From positions 716,001 through 780,000 of the forward strand of contig NZ_CP038440.1 in the NCBI RefSeq assembly GCF_004683885.1: a stretch of 64,000 nucleotides of DNA, in the 5' to 3' direction. The notes under the pieces were generated by a model. The model was not told the origin of the DNA. It did not search any database and was given only the letters and a program-made list of their open reading frames with translations. The position numbers and the translations under genes are program-made. This DNA comes from Brevundimonas sp. MF30-B. GTDB taxonomy: Bacteria > Pseudomonadota > Alphaproteobacteria > Caulobacterales > Caulobacteraceae. Shown in pieces: positions 9,101 to 16,838 of the stretch (positions within the stretch are counted from its first letter, which is position 1; each line of letters opens with the position of its first letter).

Positions 9101-9184
9101 CCGTCTCCCCGGCGAAGACCGGGGTCTAGATGATAAAGCGGCGCGCATCTGGTCCTGGGCCCCGGCCTTCGCCGGGGAGTCGGG
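9101..9184. repeat. Large imperfect inverted repeat between convergent genes
   Basis: Two arms built round the motif CTCCCCGGCGAAG-x-CCGGGG face each other (left 9101-9132, right 9146-9184), with shorter GATG/CATC ends near the loop. The arms can fold into a long cruciform or RNA hairpin, and each arm holds its own small CCGG...CCGG palindrome. It sits exactly between the convergent secreted-protein and arfB genes, which suits a bidirectional terminator. The motif resembles dispersed intergenic palindromes found in GC-rich alphaproteobacteria. Confidence 0.6.
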
Positions 9185-9205
9185 TTCAGACCGGCCTGCT
9201 AGCCC

Positions 9206-9607
9206 CTAATCCATCGCCGGCTTGCCGCGGCCGCTCTTGATGGCGGCGCGGCCGGACTTGGCCTTCAGCCGCCGCTCCTTCGACGCCTTGGTGGGGCGGG
9301 TGGGGACTCGATAGGCGGGCGCACGCCAGGTTTCCTCGACCAGGGCTTCCAGCCGTTCGATGGCGTCGGCGCGGTTCCGCTCCTGGGTGCGAAAGCGGGT
9401 GGCGGTGAAGACGATCACCCCGTCCTGGGTCAGCTTTGAGCCGGCCGCCTTCATCAGCCGTGTCCGCGCACCCTCGGTCAGAGAGGGCGAGTTCAGCGCG
9501 TCGAAGCGCATCTGGACCGCGGTCGAGACCTTGTTGACGTTCTGCCCGCCCGGGCCGCCGGCGCGGAAGAAGCGGAACTCGAGCTCATCTTCAGGAATGC
9601 GGCCCAT
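9206..9607 (-). CDS. arfB: ArfB peptidyl-tRNA hydrolase (ribosome rescue)
   Basis: A 133-residue release-factor-like protein that hydrolyses peptidyl-tRNA on ribosomes stalled at mRNA ends. It has the catalytic GGQ at residues 20-22 (RAGGPGGQNVNKV) and the basic C-terminal tail (from about residue 105, rich in Lys/Arg) that threads into the empty mRNA channel. No codon-recognition domain is present, which separates it from RF1 and RF2. Its start touches the stop of the upstream UPF0178 gene. Confidence 0.93.
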   Translation of the reverse strand: MGRIPEDELEFRFFRAGGPGGQNVNKVSTAVQMRFDALNSPSLTEGARTRLMKAAGSKLTQDGVIVFTATRFRTQERNRADAIERLEALVEETWRAPAYRVPTRPTKASKERRLKAKSGRAAIKSGRGKPAMD

Positions 9608-10062
9608 CAGATGGCCTTTCGCGCCCGCACCACGGCGGCGTCGAGCGCCTGCAGGAAGCGTGAGCGGTCGGCCGCTGAGAACGGCGGGGGACCGGATGTC
9701 GCCACGCCCATGGAGCGTAGGTGCTCGCCCACCATGCGGCCGGCCAGGGCCGAACCGATGCTGTCGGGCGTGAAGGGTTGGCCGTTGGACTTGAGCGCCT
9801 GAGCCCCGGCCTTCAGGCAGCGGTCGGCCAGAGGAATGTCGGCGGTGATCACCACGTCGCCCGGCCCGGCGCGCTCAGCGATCCAGTCGTCGGCGATGTC
9901 AGGCCCGGCGTCGACCACCACCTGCTCGATCAGCGCCTCGCGCGGCGTGTTGATCCAGGCGTTGGACACGACGAAGGTCTTGAGGCCATAGCGTCGTGCG
10001 ACGCGATAGACCTCTTCCTTCACCGGGCAGGCGTCGGCGTCGATGTAGAGGCTGGTTGGCAT
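9607..10062 (-). CDS. YaiI/YqxD (UPF0178) family protein
   Basis: A 151-residue cytoplasmic protein of the UPF0178 (DUF188) family, whose fold is PIN/NYN-nuclease-like. The signature begins at once: YIDADACPVKEEVYRVARR. Later family motifs are DAGPDIADDWIAERAGPGDVVITADIPLA (in two parts) and GPPPFSAADRSRF. A nuclease role is suspected in the literature but not established. It is upstream of and abuts arfB, so the two may be co-expressed RNA-related genes. Confidence 0.9.
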   Translation of the reverse strand: MPTSLYIDADACPVKEEVYRVARRYGLKTFVVSNAWINTPREALIEQVVVDAGPDIADDWIAERAGPGDVVITADIPLADRCLKAGAQALKSNGQPFTPDSIGSALAGRMVGEHLRSMGVATSGPPPFSAADRSRFLQALDAAVVRARKAI

Positions 10063-10104
10063 CGGGCCATCATGGCCCGATGCGCGTGTCTCGAACAGAT
10101 CGGA

Positions 10105-10974
10105 TCAGAACACCCGGCCGCCGACGCCGCCGTCCAGAACCATGCTGGCGCCGGCCACGGCCACGCCTTGGGTCTCGACGATTTCCTCGCGGTACTCGGT
10201 GTAGGTTTCCTCGCGATACAGGGTCAGCACCTTCAGACCCGCGCCATAGCGGCGCAGCAGCGAGCGCTCGTTGCAGTCACGTTCGGGCTTTTCGGGGCGG
10301 CATTCGATGCGGCCGCCGCCGCCATGCCACAGGGCCTCGCGCTTGCGGCACATCAGGGTTTCGCCGCCGTCGAAATCGGCCTGGCCGTTCCAGTCGGCGA
10401 TGGACATCTGCAGGCGCGAACCGGCGATGCAGCGATACAGTTCGCCCTCATAGTCCTCGCGCACGTCGCGACCGGGACGGACCTGCGAAGCGGGGTGCGG
10501 CACGTTGCGGTCGTCGATGCAGACGGCGCGGATCACGACCTGTTTGCGGATCGAGCGGGTGGCGGTGAAGGGCACGCGGATCAGCTGGGCGACGCGGGCG
10601 CCTTCGACGTTCAGCCCTTGGATGGCGGTGGGGTAGGGCTGATCGACGTGGACATAGGCCGAGCCGCCGCCGCCGACATAGACGGTCGAACCGGCGCGGG
10701 CGTTGATGGCGGCGCGCGCCGAGGCGCTGGCGCTGGCCGCCGCATTGACGTTGACGTTCACATTGACGTTGCCGCCGCCGCAGCAGGGCGTGGGCGGAGG
10801 CGGCGGGGTGCAGCAGGGCACGGGCGGCGGCGGCGGCGGCGGCGGCGGCGCGCAGCACGGCGGCGGGGGGGGCTCGCAGCCCGAACCGCATTGCGCGGCG
10901 GCCGTGTCGGCCACGGCCATCACGGCGAAGAAACCGAACAGCGCCGGCAGCCAGGTCTTGATCCGCACCCGCAT
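10105..10974 (-). CDS. Hypothetical secreted protein with Pro/Cys and Asn-Val low-complexity region
   Basis: A 289-residue protein. The ATG at 10974 places a good signal peptide at the N-terminus (MRVRIKTWLPALFGFF..., cut after ADTAAAQ). The mature protein starts with Cys/Pro blocks (runs of up to nine prolines separated by CC pairs), then NVNVNVNVN, ASASASA and a glycine run. From about residue 120 it becomes an ordinary globular-looking region with several cysteines (VCIDD, LYRCIAG, LMCRKRE, IECRPE, DCNERS). The composition suggests an envelope or surface protein with a flexible, perhaps disulfide-linked stalk. I do not recognise the family. The frame is open 25 codons further upstream, without coding features. 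Confidence 0.7.
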   Translation of the reverse strand: MRVRIKTWLPALFGFFAVMAVADTAAAQCGSGCEPPPPPCCAPPPPPPPPPVPCCTPPPPPTPCCGGGNVNVNVNVNAAASASASARAAINARAGSTVYVGGGGSAYVHVDQPYPTAIQGLNVEGARVAQLIRVPFTATRSIRKQVVIRAVCIDDRNVPHPASQVRPGRDVREDYEGELYRCIAGSRLQMSIADWNGQADFDGGETLMCRKREALWHGGGGRIECRPEKPERDCNERSLLRRYGAGLKVLTLYREETYTEYREEIVETQGVAVAGASMVLDGGVGGRVF

Positions 10975-11079
10975 GGGCTGGAACTCCCGAATTGAAACGT
11001 CGCGGCCGCGTTGCAAGTCACGGGCCGCCATCCGGGCATTGAAGGGCAAAAGCCTTGCGTTTTCGTTGCGCGCCGCGAT

Positions 11080-11607
11080 TCAGGCGGGTTTCAGACCCGC
11101 GGCGTAGCGTTTCCAGTTCTGCACATAGTGTTCCGCCGAGACACGAAGCGCCTCGATCTGGCCCGGCTCCAAGGTCTTCACCACCTTGCCCGGCTGGCCC
11201 ATGACCAGCGAGCCGTCCGGGATGACCTTGCCTTCGGTGATCAGGGCGTTGGCCCCAATGATGCAGTCCCGGCCGATCACCGCGCGGCCCAGGATCACCG
11301 CCCCGATGCCGATCAGGCTGTTGTCGCCGATGGTACAGCTGTGGAGCATGGCCTTGTGGCCCACTGTCACCCCGTCGCCGATGATCAGCGGCTGGCCGGG
11401 ATCGGAGTGAAGGACGCTGCCGTCCTGAATGTTGGTGTCGCGCCCGATGACGATCGGATCGTTGTCGCCGCGGACCACCGCGCCGAACCAGACGCTGGCG
11501 CCAGGCTTCATCGTCACGTCGCCCAGAACGGTCGCGCCGGGCGCAATCCAGTATTCGCCAGCGGCCGGCAGAGTGGGTTTCTTGTCGTCCAGAGCGAAGA
11601 CCGTCAT
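11080..11607 (-). CDS. Gamma carbonic anhydrase family protein
   Basis: A 175-residue left-handed beta-helix protein of the YrdA/PaaY gamma-carbonic-anhydrase-like family. Hexapeptide repeats run through residues 20-140. The family's histidines are visible in [11 protein letters not shown] and [14 protein letters not shown], which would form the inter-subunit zinc site of the trimer. Whether it hydrates CO2 or acts on acyl groups cannot be read from sequence. It is divergent from phoH across a 302-base interval. Confidence 0.88.
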   Translation of the reverse strand: MTVFALDDKKPTLPAAGEYWIAPGATVLGDVTMKPGASVWFGAVVRGDNDPIVIGRDTNIQDGSVLHSDPGQPLIIGDGVTVGHKAMLHSCTIGDNSLIGIGAVILGRAVIGRDCIIGANALITEGKVIPDGSLVMGQPGKVVKTLEPGQIEALRVSAEHYVQNWKRYAAGLKPA

Positions 11608-11909
11608 GAATTCATCACCTTATCTTTTTGACGACAGGGCCTTTCAGCCTTTGGAAACCACGATAGCATCAGTGTGTTGAAGCGATTCGAGGCCTCTCGT
11701 TTCTGGCCTCCAATCCGAAGCCGGATCAAGCCCGGTCCGGTCAGGCCCAGGAGAATGCGCGTGGCGTGTTCGGATCGGCGGCTGCGGCCGCTGGAGGCTG
11801 GCTCTCCATCCGATCCAGGCGGCGCGCGGCCTTCTGTCGATCCCCTCCCCACCCCCTGTCTCAGGCGGAACCCGATCGGGTCCGCCTTTTTTATTGCCTG
11901 GAGGCGTCC
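11608..11909 (+). promoter_or_regulatory. Divergent interval: phoH leader with internal terminator-like hairpin
   Basis: This 302-base stretch separates the gamma-carbonic-anhydrase gene and phoH. On the plus strand it holds a TTGACG hexamer (11627-11632) that may be a -35 element, with no convincing -10. An open frame has in-frame starts at 11674 and 11755 and ends in TGA at 11911-11913, overlapping the phoH ATG. Near its end is a GC hairpin followed by six T residues. The phoH ribosome-binding site (GGAGG, 11900-11904) lies after that hairpin. Confidence 0.4.
11864..11892 (+). terminator. Intrinsic terminator/attenuator in the phoH leader
   Basis: GGCGGAACCC (11864-11873), loop GATC, GGGTCCGCC (11878-11886), with one bulged A, is followed directly by six T residues (11887-11892). 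It lies only 18 bases before the phoH start codon. Any transcript started further upstream must pass it. It could therefore end a short regulatory RNA or attenuate phoH. Confidence 0.65.
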
Positions 11910-12674
11910 ATGACCAAACGTGCGGCCCTGAAGCGTCAAATGCGCGAAGGCGTGCTGGATTCACGGCAGTTCACGGAGGAGTCCAAGGTTCGGCGATTGC
12001 CGACCCACTCCGGCTGGTCGCCTCACCCCTCCAACGACGACCGCGACCAGGCCTATCTCAAGACGCTGAAGCCCAAGTCCGACGGCCAGGCCGAACTGAT
12101 GGAGGCGATCGACCACCATAACCTGGTCATGGCCCTGGGCCCGGCCGGCACCGGCAAGACCTATCTGGCGGTGGCCAAGGCGGTCGAGGCGCTGGAAGCC
12201 GGCAAGGTCGGGCGCATCGTGCTGAGCCGCCCGGCGGTCGAGGCCGGCGAATCCATCGGATTCCTGCCCGGCGACATGGAGGACAAGCTGGCCCCCTATC
12301 TGCGGCCGCTCTACGACGCCCTGTCGGACCGGCTGTCGATGAAGCGGGTCAAGGCGCTGATGGCCGAAGGGCTGATCGAGATCGCCCCGGTCGGCTACAT
12401 GCGGGGCCGCACGCTGAACAACGCCTTCATCGTCGTCGACGAGGCGCAGAACTGCACCTACGTCCAGCTCAAGATGCTGCTGACGCGCCTGGGCTGGCAC
12501 TCGACCATGGTGGTGACGGGCGACCCGCAGCAGTCAGATCTGCTGCCCGGCATCTCCGGGCTCTCGGACATCTCCGCGCGGCTGGAGGCGGTGCCGGACA
12601 TCGCCGTCGTGCGTCTGGCCGAACGGGACATCGTGCGCCACCCCCTGGTGGCCAGCATGATCGGGGTGCTTTGA
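11910..12674 (+). CDS. phoH: PhoH family ATPase
   Basis: A 254-residue P-loop ATPase of the PhoH family (helicase-superfamily-1-like core, often tied to RNA metabolism or phosphate stress). Walker A is GPAGTGKT at 77-84, Walker B is IVVDEAQN, and the sensor region reads VVTGDPQQSDLL. This is the shorter form without the KH domain seen in PhoL/YbeZ. The ATG at 11910 has GGAGG just upstream. It is preceded by a terminator-like hairpin and followed immediately by three 38-base tandem repeats. Confidence 0.92.
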   Translation: MTKRAALKRQMREGVLDSRQFTEESKVRRLPTHSGWSPHPSNDDRDQAYLKTLKPKSDGQAELMEAIDHHNLVMALGPAGTGKTYLAVAKAVEALEAGKVGRIVLSRPAVEAGESIGFLPGDMEDKLAPYLRPLYDALSDRLSMKRVKALMAEGLIEIAPVGYMRGRTLNNAFIVVDEAQNCTYVQLKMLLTRLGWHSTMVVTGDPQQSDLLPGISGLSDISARLEAVPDIAVVRLAERDIVRHPLVASMIGVL

Positions 12675-12784
12675 TCTGGCCTATCGCGCTTCGCGCTGCT
12701 TGAGGCCTTTGTTCCGGCCTACCGCGCCTCGCGCTGCTTGAGGCTTTTGATCTGGCCTGCCGCGCTTCGCGCGACTTGAGGCCG
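12671..12784. repeat. Three tandem 38-bp repeats after phoH
   Basis: Units start at 12671, 12709 and 12747 with a period of 38 bases and about five mismatches between any two. Each begins TTG-x-T-C-x-GGCCT and ends CTTGAGGC. Each contains GGCCT...AGGCC ends and an inner GCGC-TTC-GCGC type palindrome, so each can fold as a hairpin. The first unit overlaps the phoH stop codon (TGA at 12672-12674). Confidence 0.85.
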
Positions 12785-12813
12785 GTCCAGGTTCGCCGCG
12801 TCCAGCGGTAGAT

Positions 12814-14100
12814 CTAGACCGGCTTCGGCTCGGGGCTGGGGCTGGTCGGATCGGGGATGGCCTTGATCTGGTCGGCCGCCAGCTTTTCGGGGGGATCGCC
12901 GGGCTTGCGCGGCGGCGCGGGCGGCGCGCCCAGGCGGTCGATCAGCTTGAACACGAACGGATTGACCGAGATCGAGATCAGGGCCGCGGCCAGGATCAGA
13001 TCGTGAGTCTCGCGGCTCATGGCGCCCAGGCTCATGGAAAGCGCCGCCAGAATGAAGGAGAACTCCCCGATCTGGGCCAGGCTGGCGGCGACGGTCAGTC
13101 CGGTCTTGCGGTCCAGGCCGAACTGCTTGGCAATCGCCAGCGCGGCCAGCGACTTGCCGACGATGACAATGGCCACCACGCCGAACACGGCCCAGGGCTG
13201 GCGCAGGATGATGTGCCAGTCGAACAGCATGCCCACCGACACGAAGAACAGCACGGCGAAGGCGTCGCGCAGCGGCAGCGACCGCTCCGCCGCATTGTGA
13301 CCCAGCGGCGAACCGTTCAGCACCAGGCCGGCGACGAAGGCGCCCAGAGCGAACGAAGCGCCGAAGACCTCATAGGCCAGCCAGGCGATGCCCAGGGCGA
13401 TCGACAGGACGCCCAGGGTGAACAGCTCGCGCGACTTGGTGTGGGCGATGCGCACCAGAAGCCAAGGCAGCACCCGGCCGCCGACCACGAACATCAGGCC
13501 CACGAAGGCGGCGACCTTGACCAGGGTCCAGGCGACGTCGCCCGCCAGAGCCGCGGCCTGGATCGGCTGGCCCGCCGGGGTCACCAGCAGGGGCAGCATG
13601 ACCAGGGCGATGACGATCACCAGATCCTCGACGATCAGCCAGCCGACGGCGATGCGGCCGATCTCGCCCTTCTGCTGCTTGCGCTCCTCCAGCGCCCGGA
13701 TCAGCACCACCGTCGAGGCGACCGACAGCGAGAAGCCCAGCAGGATGGCCTCGACATCCGAGAGACCGAGCACGAACCGGCCCAGCAGCCAGCCCAGGCC
13801 GGTCGCGGCCGCGATCTGAACCACAGCGCCCGGCACGGCGACCTTGCGCACCCGCATCAGGTCTTGCGGCGAGAAGTGCAGGCCAACGCCGAACATCAGC
13901 AGAATGACGCCGATCTCGGCCAGCTGGGGCGCCAGCTCCATGTCGGCGACATAGCCGGGCGTATAGGGGCCGACGATCACGCCCGCGACCAGATAGCCGA
14001 CGAGGGGCGAAAGCTTCAGCCGATTGGCCGCCATCCCGAACACAAAGGCCAGCACGAAGCCGCCGACCAGAGTGAGAATCAGGCTGTCGGCGTGCGGCAT
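12814..14100 (-). CDS. CPA2 family cation:proton antiporter (YbaL/KefB-like, no RCK domain)
   Basis: A 428-residue inner-membrane antiporter with about 12-13 transmembrane segments. The opening LVGGFVLAFVFGMAANRLKLSPLVGYLVAG and IGVILLMFGVGLHFSPQDL (each typical of the KefB/YbaL branch) and a central SFALGAFVAGLVLNGSPL are visible. YbaL and KefB carry a C-terminal TrkA-N/RCK nucleotide-binding domain; here the protein ends after the membrane part in a Pro/Lys/Glu-rich tail of about 45 residues. It therefore lacks that gating domain. Sodium or potassium exchange for protons is the expected activity. Confidence 0.88.
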   Translation of the reverse strand: MPHADSLILTLVGGFVLAFVFGMAANRLKLSPLVGYLVAGVIVGPYTPGYVADMELAPQLAEIGVILLMFGVGLHFSPQDLMRVRKVAVPGAVVQIAAATGLGWLLGRFVLGLSDVEAILLGFSLSVASTVVLIRALEERKQQKGEIGRIAVGWLIVEDLVIVIALVMLPLLVTPAGQPIQAAALAGDVAWTLVKVAAFVGLMFVVGGRVLPWLLVRIAHTKSRELFTLGVLSIALGIAWLAYEVFGASFALGAFVAGLVLNGSPLGHNAAERSLPLRDAFAVLFFVSVGMLFDWHIILRQPWAVFGVVAIVIVGKSLAALAIAKQFGLDRKTGLTVAASLAQIGEFSFILAALSMSLGAMSRETHDLILAAALISISVNPFVFKLIDRLGAPPAPPRKPGDPPEKLAADQIKAIPDPTSPSPEPKPV

Positions 14101-14197
14101 CGGCGCTCCTGGCGGCGGATCGGATTTTCGGGCTCAGCTCCGCAACTTGGGCACGAACCGCCCTAACGGCAAGGCTTGGCCGAAGCCGTTTTCGCCG

Positions 14198-14575
14198 TCA
14201 GTCGACGCAGATAGTCGGCTCGGCCTTGCCGTCCTTGATCGTGGTGTAGCAGCCGAAGCGGTCGCTGTCGGCCTGACAGACACCGGCGACCGCCTGGCCC
14301 TCGGCCGGTCGGGCGTTGTCGCCCTGAACGCGGCAGTCGCCCTGGCACTGGGCGCCGTCGGTGCACCGCTTGCCGGCGTCGGCGTATTTGACGATGCACT
14401 GCCAGCTCTGCATGCGGCCCACCTGGCGCATCTCTCCGCCGCGACGGGCGCAGGCCTGGGCGTCGGCGCTCTGGACCGGAGCGGCGGCTTCGGGGCCGGT
14501 CGTCTCGGCCCCGGGCATTGGCGCGCAGGCGGCGAGCAGCAGCCCGAAGGCGGCGGCGATGGCGGAGAGTTTCAT
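14198..14575 (-). CDS. Cysteine-rich hypothetical lipoprotein
   Basis: A 125-residue protein with a lipoprotein signal ([17 protein letters not shown], cysteine at 17). The mature part has eight further cysteines in spaced pairs ([45 protein letters not shown]), which suggests a small disulfide-stabilised domain. Its start overlaps the hmgA stop by four bases, so it is translated as part of the hmgA transcript. No function is known to me; its link to homogentisate breakdown may be only transcriptional. Confidence 0.8.
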   Translation of the reverse strand: MKLSAIAAAFGLLLAACAPMPGAETTGPEAAAPVQSADAQACARRGGEMRQVGRMQSWQCIVKYADAGKRCTDGAQCQGDCRVQGDNARPAEGQAVAGVCQADSDRFGCYTTIKDGKAEPTICVD

Positions 14576-15870
14576 TGGACCTGTGCCTTGTCGAAGCCCG
14601 ACCAGCAGTCATCGTAGTCAAGCTGCATCTGCGGCGACTGCTCCGCCCATTTCGTTACCCGGATCGGCATGCGAGTCTCGAACATGAAGGCCAGGGTGTT
14701 CTCGATCTTGTGCGGCTTCAGCTCGGCCCTGGTGGCGCCGGTCCAGCTGGCCTGATCCGGGCCATGGCCGCTCATGCGGTTGTGCAGCGAGGCGCCGCCG
14801 GGTGCGAAGCCGCCCTCCTTGGCATCATAGGCGCCGTGAATCAGGCCCATGAACTCGCTCATGACGTTTCTGTGGAACCACGGCGGACGGAAGGTGTCCT
14901 CGGCCACCATCCAGCGCGGCGGGAAGATGACGAAGTCGCAGTTGGCCGTGCCCGGCGTGTCCGACGGGCTGGTCAGGACTGTGAAGATCGACGGGTCCGG
15001 GTGGTCGAAGCTGACCGTGCCGATGGTGTTGAACCGCGCCGTGTCATAGCGGCAGGGCGCGTAGTTGCCGTGCCAGGCCACCACGTCCAGCGGCGAATGA
15101 TCGAAGGTCGTGGCCCACAGCCGGCCGCCGTATTTCTGGACGCACTGGGTCGCACGATCCACGTCCTCGAAGGCGGCGACCGGCGTCTCGAAATCGCGCG
15201 GATTGGCCAGGCCGTTCGAGCCGATGGGGCCCAGGTCCGGCAGCTGGAAAGCCGCGCCGTAGTTCTCGCAGACATAGCCCCGCGACGGACCGTCCAGCTC
15301 GACGCGGAAACGCACGCCGCGCGGGATCAGGACGATGTGGCCCGGTTGAGCCTCGATCACGCCCAGCTCGGTGACGAAACGGTGCGCGCCGTCCTGCGGC
15401 ACGATCAGCAACTCGCCGTCGGCGTCGTAGAAGACGCGGTCGATCATCGATCGGTTGGCGGCGTACAGGTGGATGCCGACGCCCAGGCCCGCGTCCGCGT
15501 CGCCGTTGCCGCCATAGGTGACCAGTCCCTCGACCCAGTCGGTCGGCTGGTCCGGCATGGGCAGCGGGTCCCAGCGCATGCGGTTCGGGTTCGGCGGCGT
15601 CTCGTCGAAGGGGGTGGAGCGCACCCGTCCCTGATCAAAGGGGACGTAGGGGCCGTGCTGGGCCGACGGTCGCAGACGATACAGCCAGCTGCGCAGATTG
15701 TGGTCGCGCGGCGCGGTGAAGGCCGTGCCCGACAACTGTTCGGCATACAGGCCCATGGCCGGGCGCTGGGGCGAGTTGCGGCCCTGCGGCAGGGCGCCGG
15801 GCGCGGCCTCGGTCGCGAAATGATTGGCGAAGCCGGTCATATAGGCGGGCGCGTTGGATCGCGTCGTCAT
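14572..15870 (-). CDS. hmgA: Homogentisate 1,2-dioxygenase
   Basis: A 432-residue non-haem iron dioxygenase that opens the homogentisate ring in tyrosine and phenylalanine breakdown. The signature C-terminal block is present: [21 protein letters not shown] followed by [13 protein letters not shown], which supplies histidine/glutamate iron ligands. The N-terminal [19 protein letters not shown] and [10 protein letters not shown] segments are also characteristic. Length is normal. The next enzymes of the pathway (maleylacetoacetate isomerase, fumarylacetoacetase) are not in the window. It follows ldcA by 24 bases and overlaps the downstream lipoprotein gene. Confidence 0.96.
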   Translation of the reverse strand: MTTRSNAPAYMTGFANHFATEAAPGALPQGRNSPQRPAMGLYAEQLSGTAFTAPRDHNLRSWLYRLRPSAQHGPYVPFDQGRVRSTPFDETPPNPNRMRWDPLPMPDQPTDWVEGLVTYGGNGDADAGLGVGIHLYAANRSMIDRVFYDADGELLIVPQDGAHRFVTELGVIEAQPGHIVLIPRGVRFRVELDGPSRGYVCENYGAAFQLPDLGPIGSNGLANPRDFETPVAAFEDVDRATQCVQKYGGRLWATTFDHSPLDVVAWHGNYAPCRYDTARFNTIGTVSFDHPDPSIFTVLTSPSDTPGTANCDFVIFPPRWMVAEDTFRPPWFHRNVMSEFMGLIHGAYDAKEGGFAPGGASLHNRMSGHGPDQASWTGATRAELKPHKIENTLAFMFETRMPIRVTKWAEQSPQMQLDYDDCWSGFDKAQVQ

Positions 15871-15894
15871 CAGCGTGTCTCCCTTGGCTCCGGT

Positions 15895-16719
15895 TTAGCC
15901 GCGCGGGCCGAACGGGACCACCTTGTTCATGCGGTCGTGGCCGATGTCGGCGGTTCCCAAGTAGGCGATGCCCGAGCGGTCGCACCAGTAGCGCACGATT
16001 TCCTCGGCCGTCAGACCGAACTCCGGGTCGTTGGGCGTGACGTCCGACACGCGGCCCAGGCGCAGACCGGCGATGCGCCGCATCGACGCCTGGCCGGTCA
16101 GATGGAACATCATCCGGTCGACCCGATACAGCGCCTCCGACACCTCTTCGATCATGACGACATGGCCCGACAGGTCAGGCTCCAGCGCCGTGCCGACCAG
16201 CTGGTCCAGGATGGTCAGGTTGAAGGCCACGGCCGGCCGGGGGTCGGCCGCCAGCGACGGCTCCCACTCCAGCGCCTCGCCGCGCGTCAGCCAGGCCAGG
16301 GCCCGCTCAGCGGCGGCCGGATCACGCACCGCGTCCGACGCCATCGGCCCGTGCGCCAGGCCGTTGAAGCCGGCCTTGTACATCAGCGCCATCAGACTGC
16401 CGGCGTCGGAATAGCCGAGGTAGCGCTTCTTGCGCGCCACGTCGTCCAGGCGCGGCACCACGGCCTCGGCGATGCGGCACGAGCCGTAGCCGCCGCGCGC
16501 GAACCAGATCGCGTCCAGGCGCGGGTCGTTGGCGAACTCGATGAAGGCCCGAGCACGCGCGGCGTCGTCGCCGCCGAAATGGCCGTGCTTGGAGTAGAGC
16601 GACGGGTGCAGCACCACCGACACCGAGCGGTCGGGAAACCGCTGGGCCATGAACGCCTCGATCGCCTCGCCCCGGCCGGGGTCGAAGCGCGAGCTGGCGT
16701 TGACGATGCCGATCTTCAT
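15895..16719 (-). CDS. ldcA: LD-carboxypeptidase (S66 family)
   Basis: A 274-residue serine peptidase of family S66 that removes the terminal D-alanine from recycled murein tetrapeptides in the cytoplasm. The nucleophile motif is [10 protein letters not shown], and the later glutamate (VMIEEVSE) and the C-terminal region around [18 protein letters not shown] provide the other catalytic residues. It is divergent, 119 bases away, from an Mpl-type ligase that would use its tripeptide product. This supports a peptidoglycan-recycling role. hmgA follows downstream. Confidence 0.88.
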   Translation of the reverse strand: MKIGIVNASSRFDPGRGEAIEAFMAQRFPDRSVSVVLHPSLYSKHGHFGGDDAARARAFIEFANDPRLDAIWFARGGYGSCRIAEAVVPRLDDVARKKRYLGYSDAGSLMALMYKAGFNGLAHGPMASDAVRDPAAAERALAWLTRGEALEWEPSLAADPRPAVAFNLTILDQLVGTALEPDLSGHVVMIEEVSEALYRVDRMMFHLTGQASMRRIAGLRLGRVSDVTPNDPEFGLTAEEIVRYWCDRSGIAYLGTADIGHDRMNKVVPFGPRG

Positions 16720-16838
16720 CTAGTCTCTCGTTCTTTCGCTACCGCCATCCGCGCGGCGGATGGCTGCTTGAGCGATGCGGCCTCCATGCTATCGAGGCCG
16801 CCGGACATTCCCCGGTTTCGCGGACTGAAATCAAGCCG

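Noticed and set aside
13003..14166. A 387-codon plus-strand frame opposite the antiporter
   Set aside because: It is rich in His/Gln/Asp as expected from antisense membrane-protein codons, with no family resemblance.
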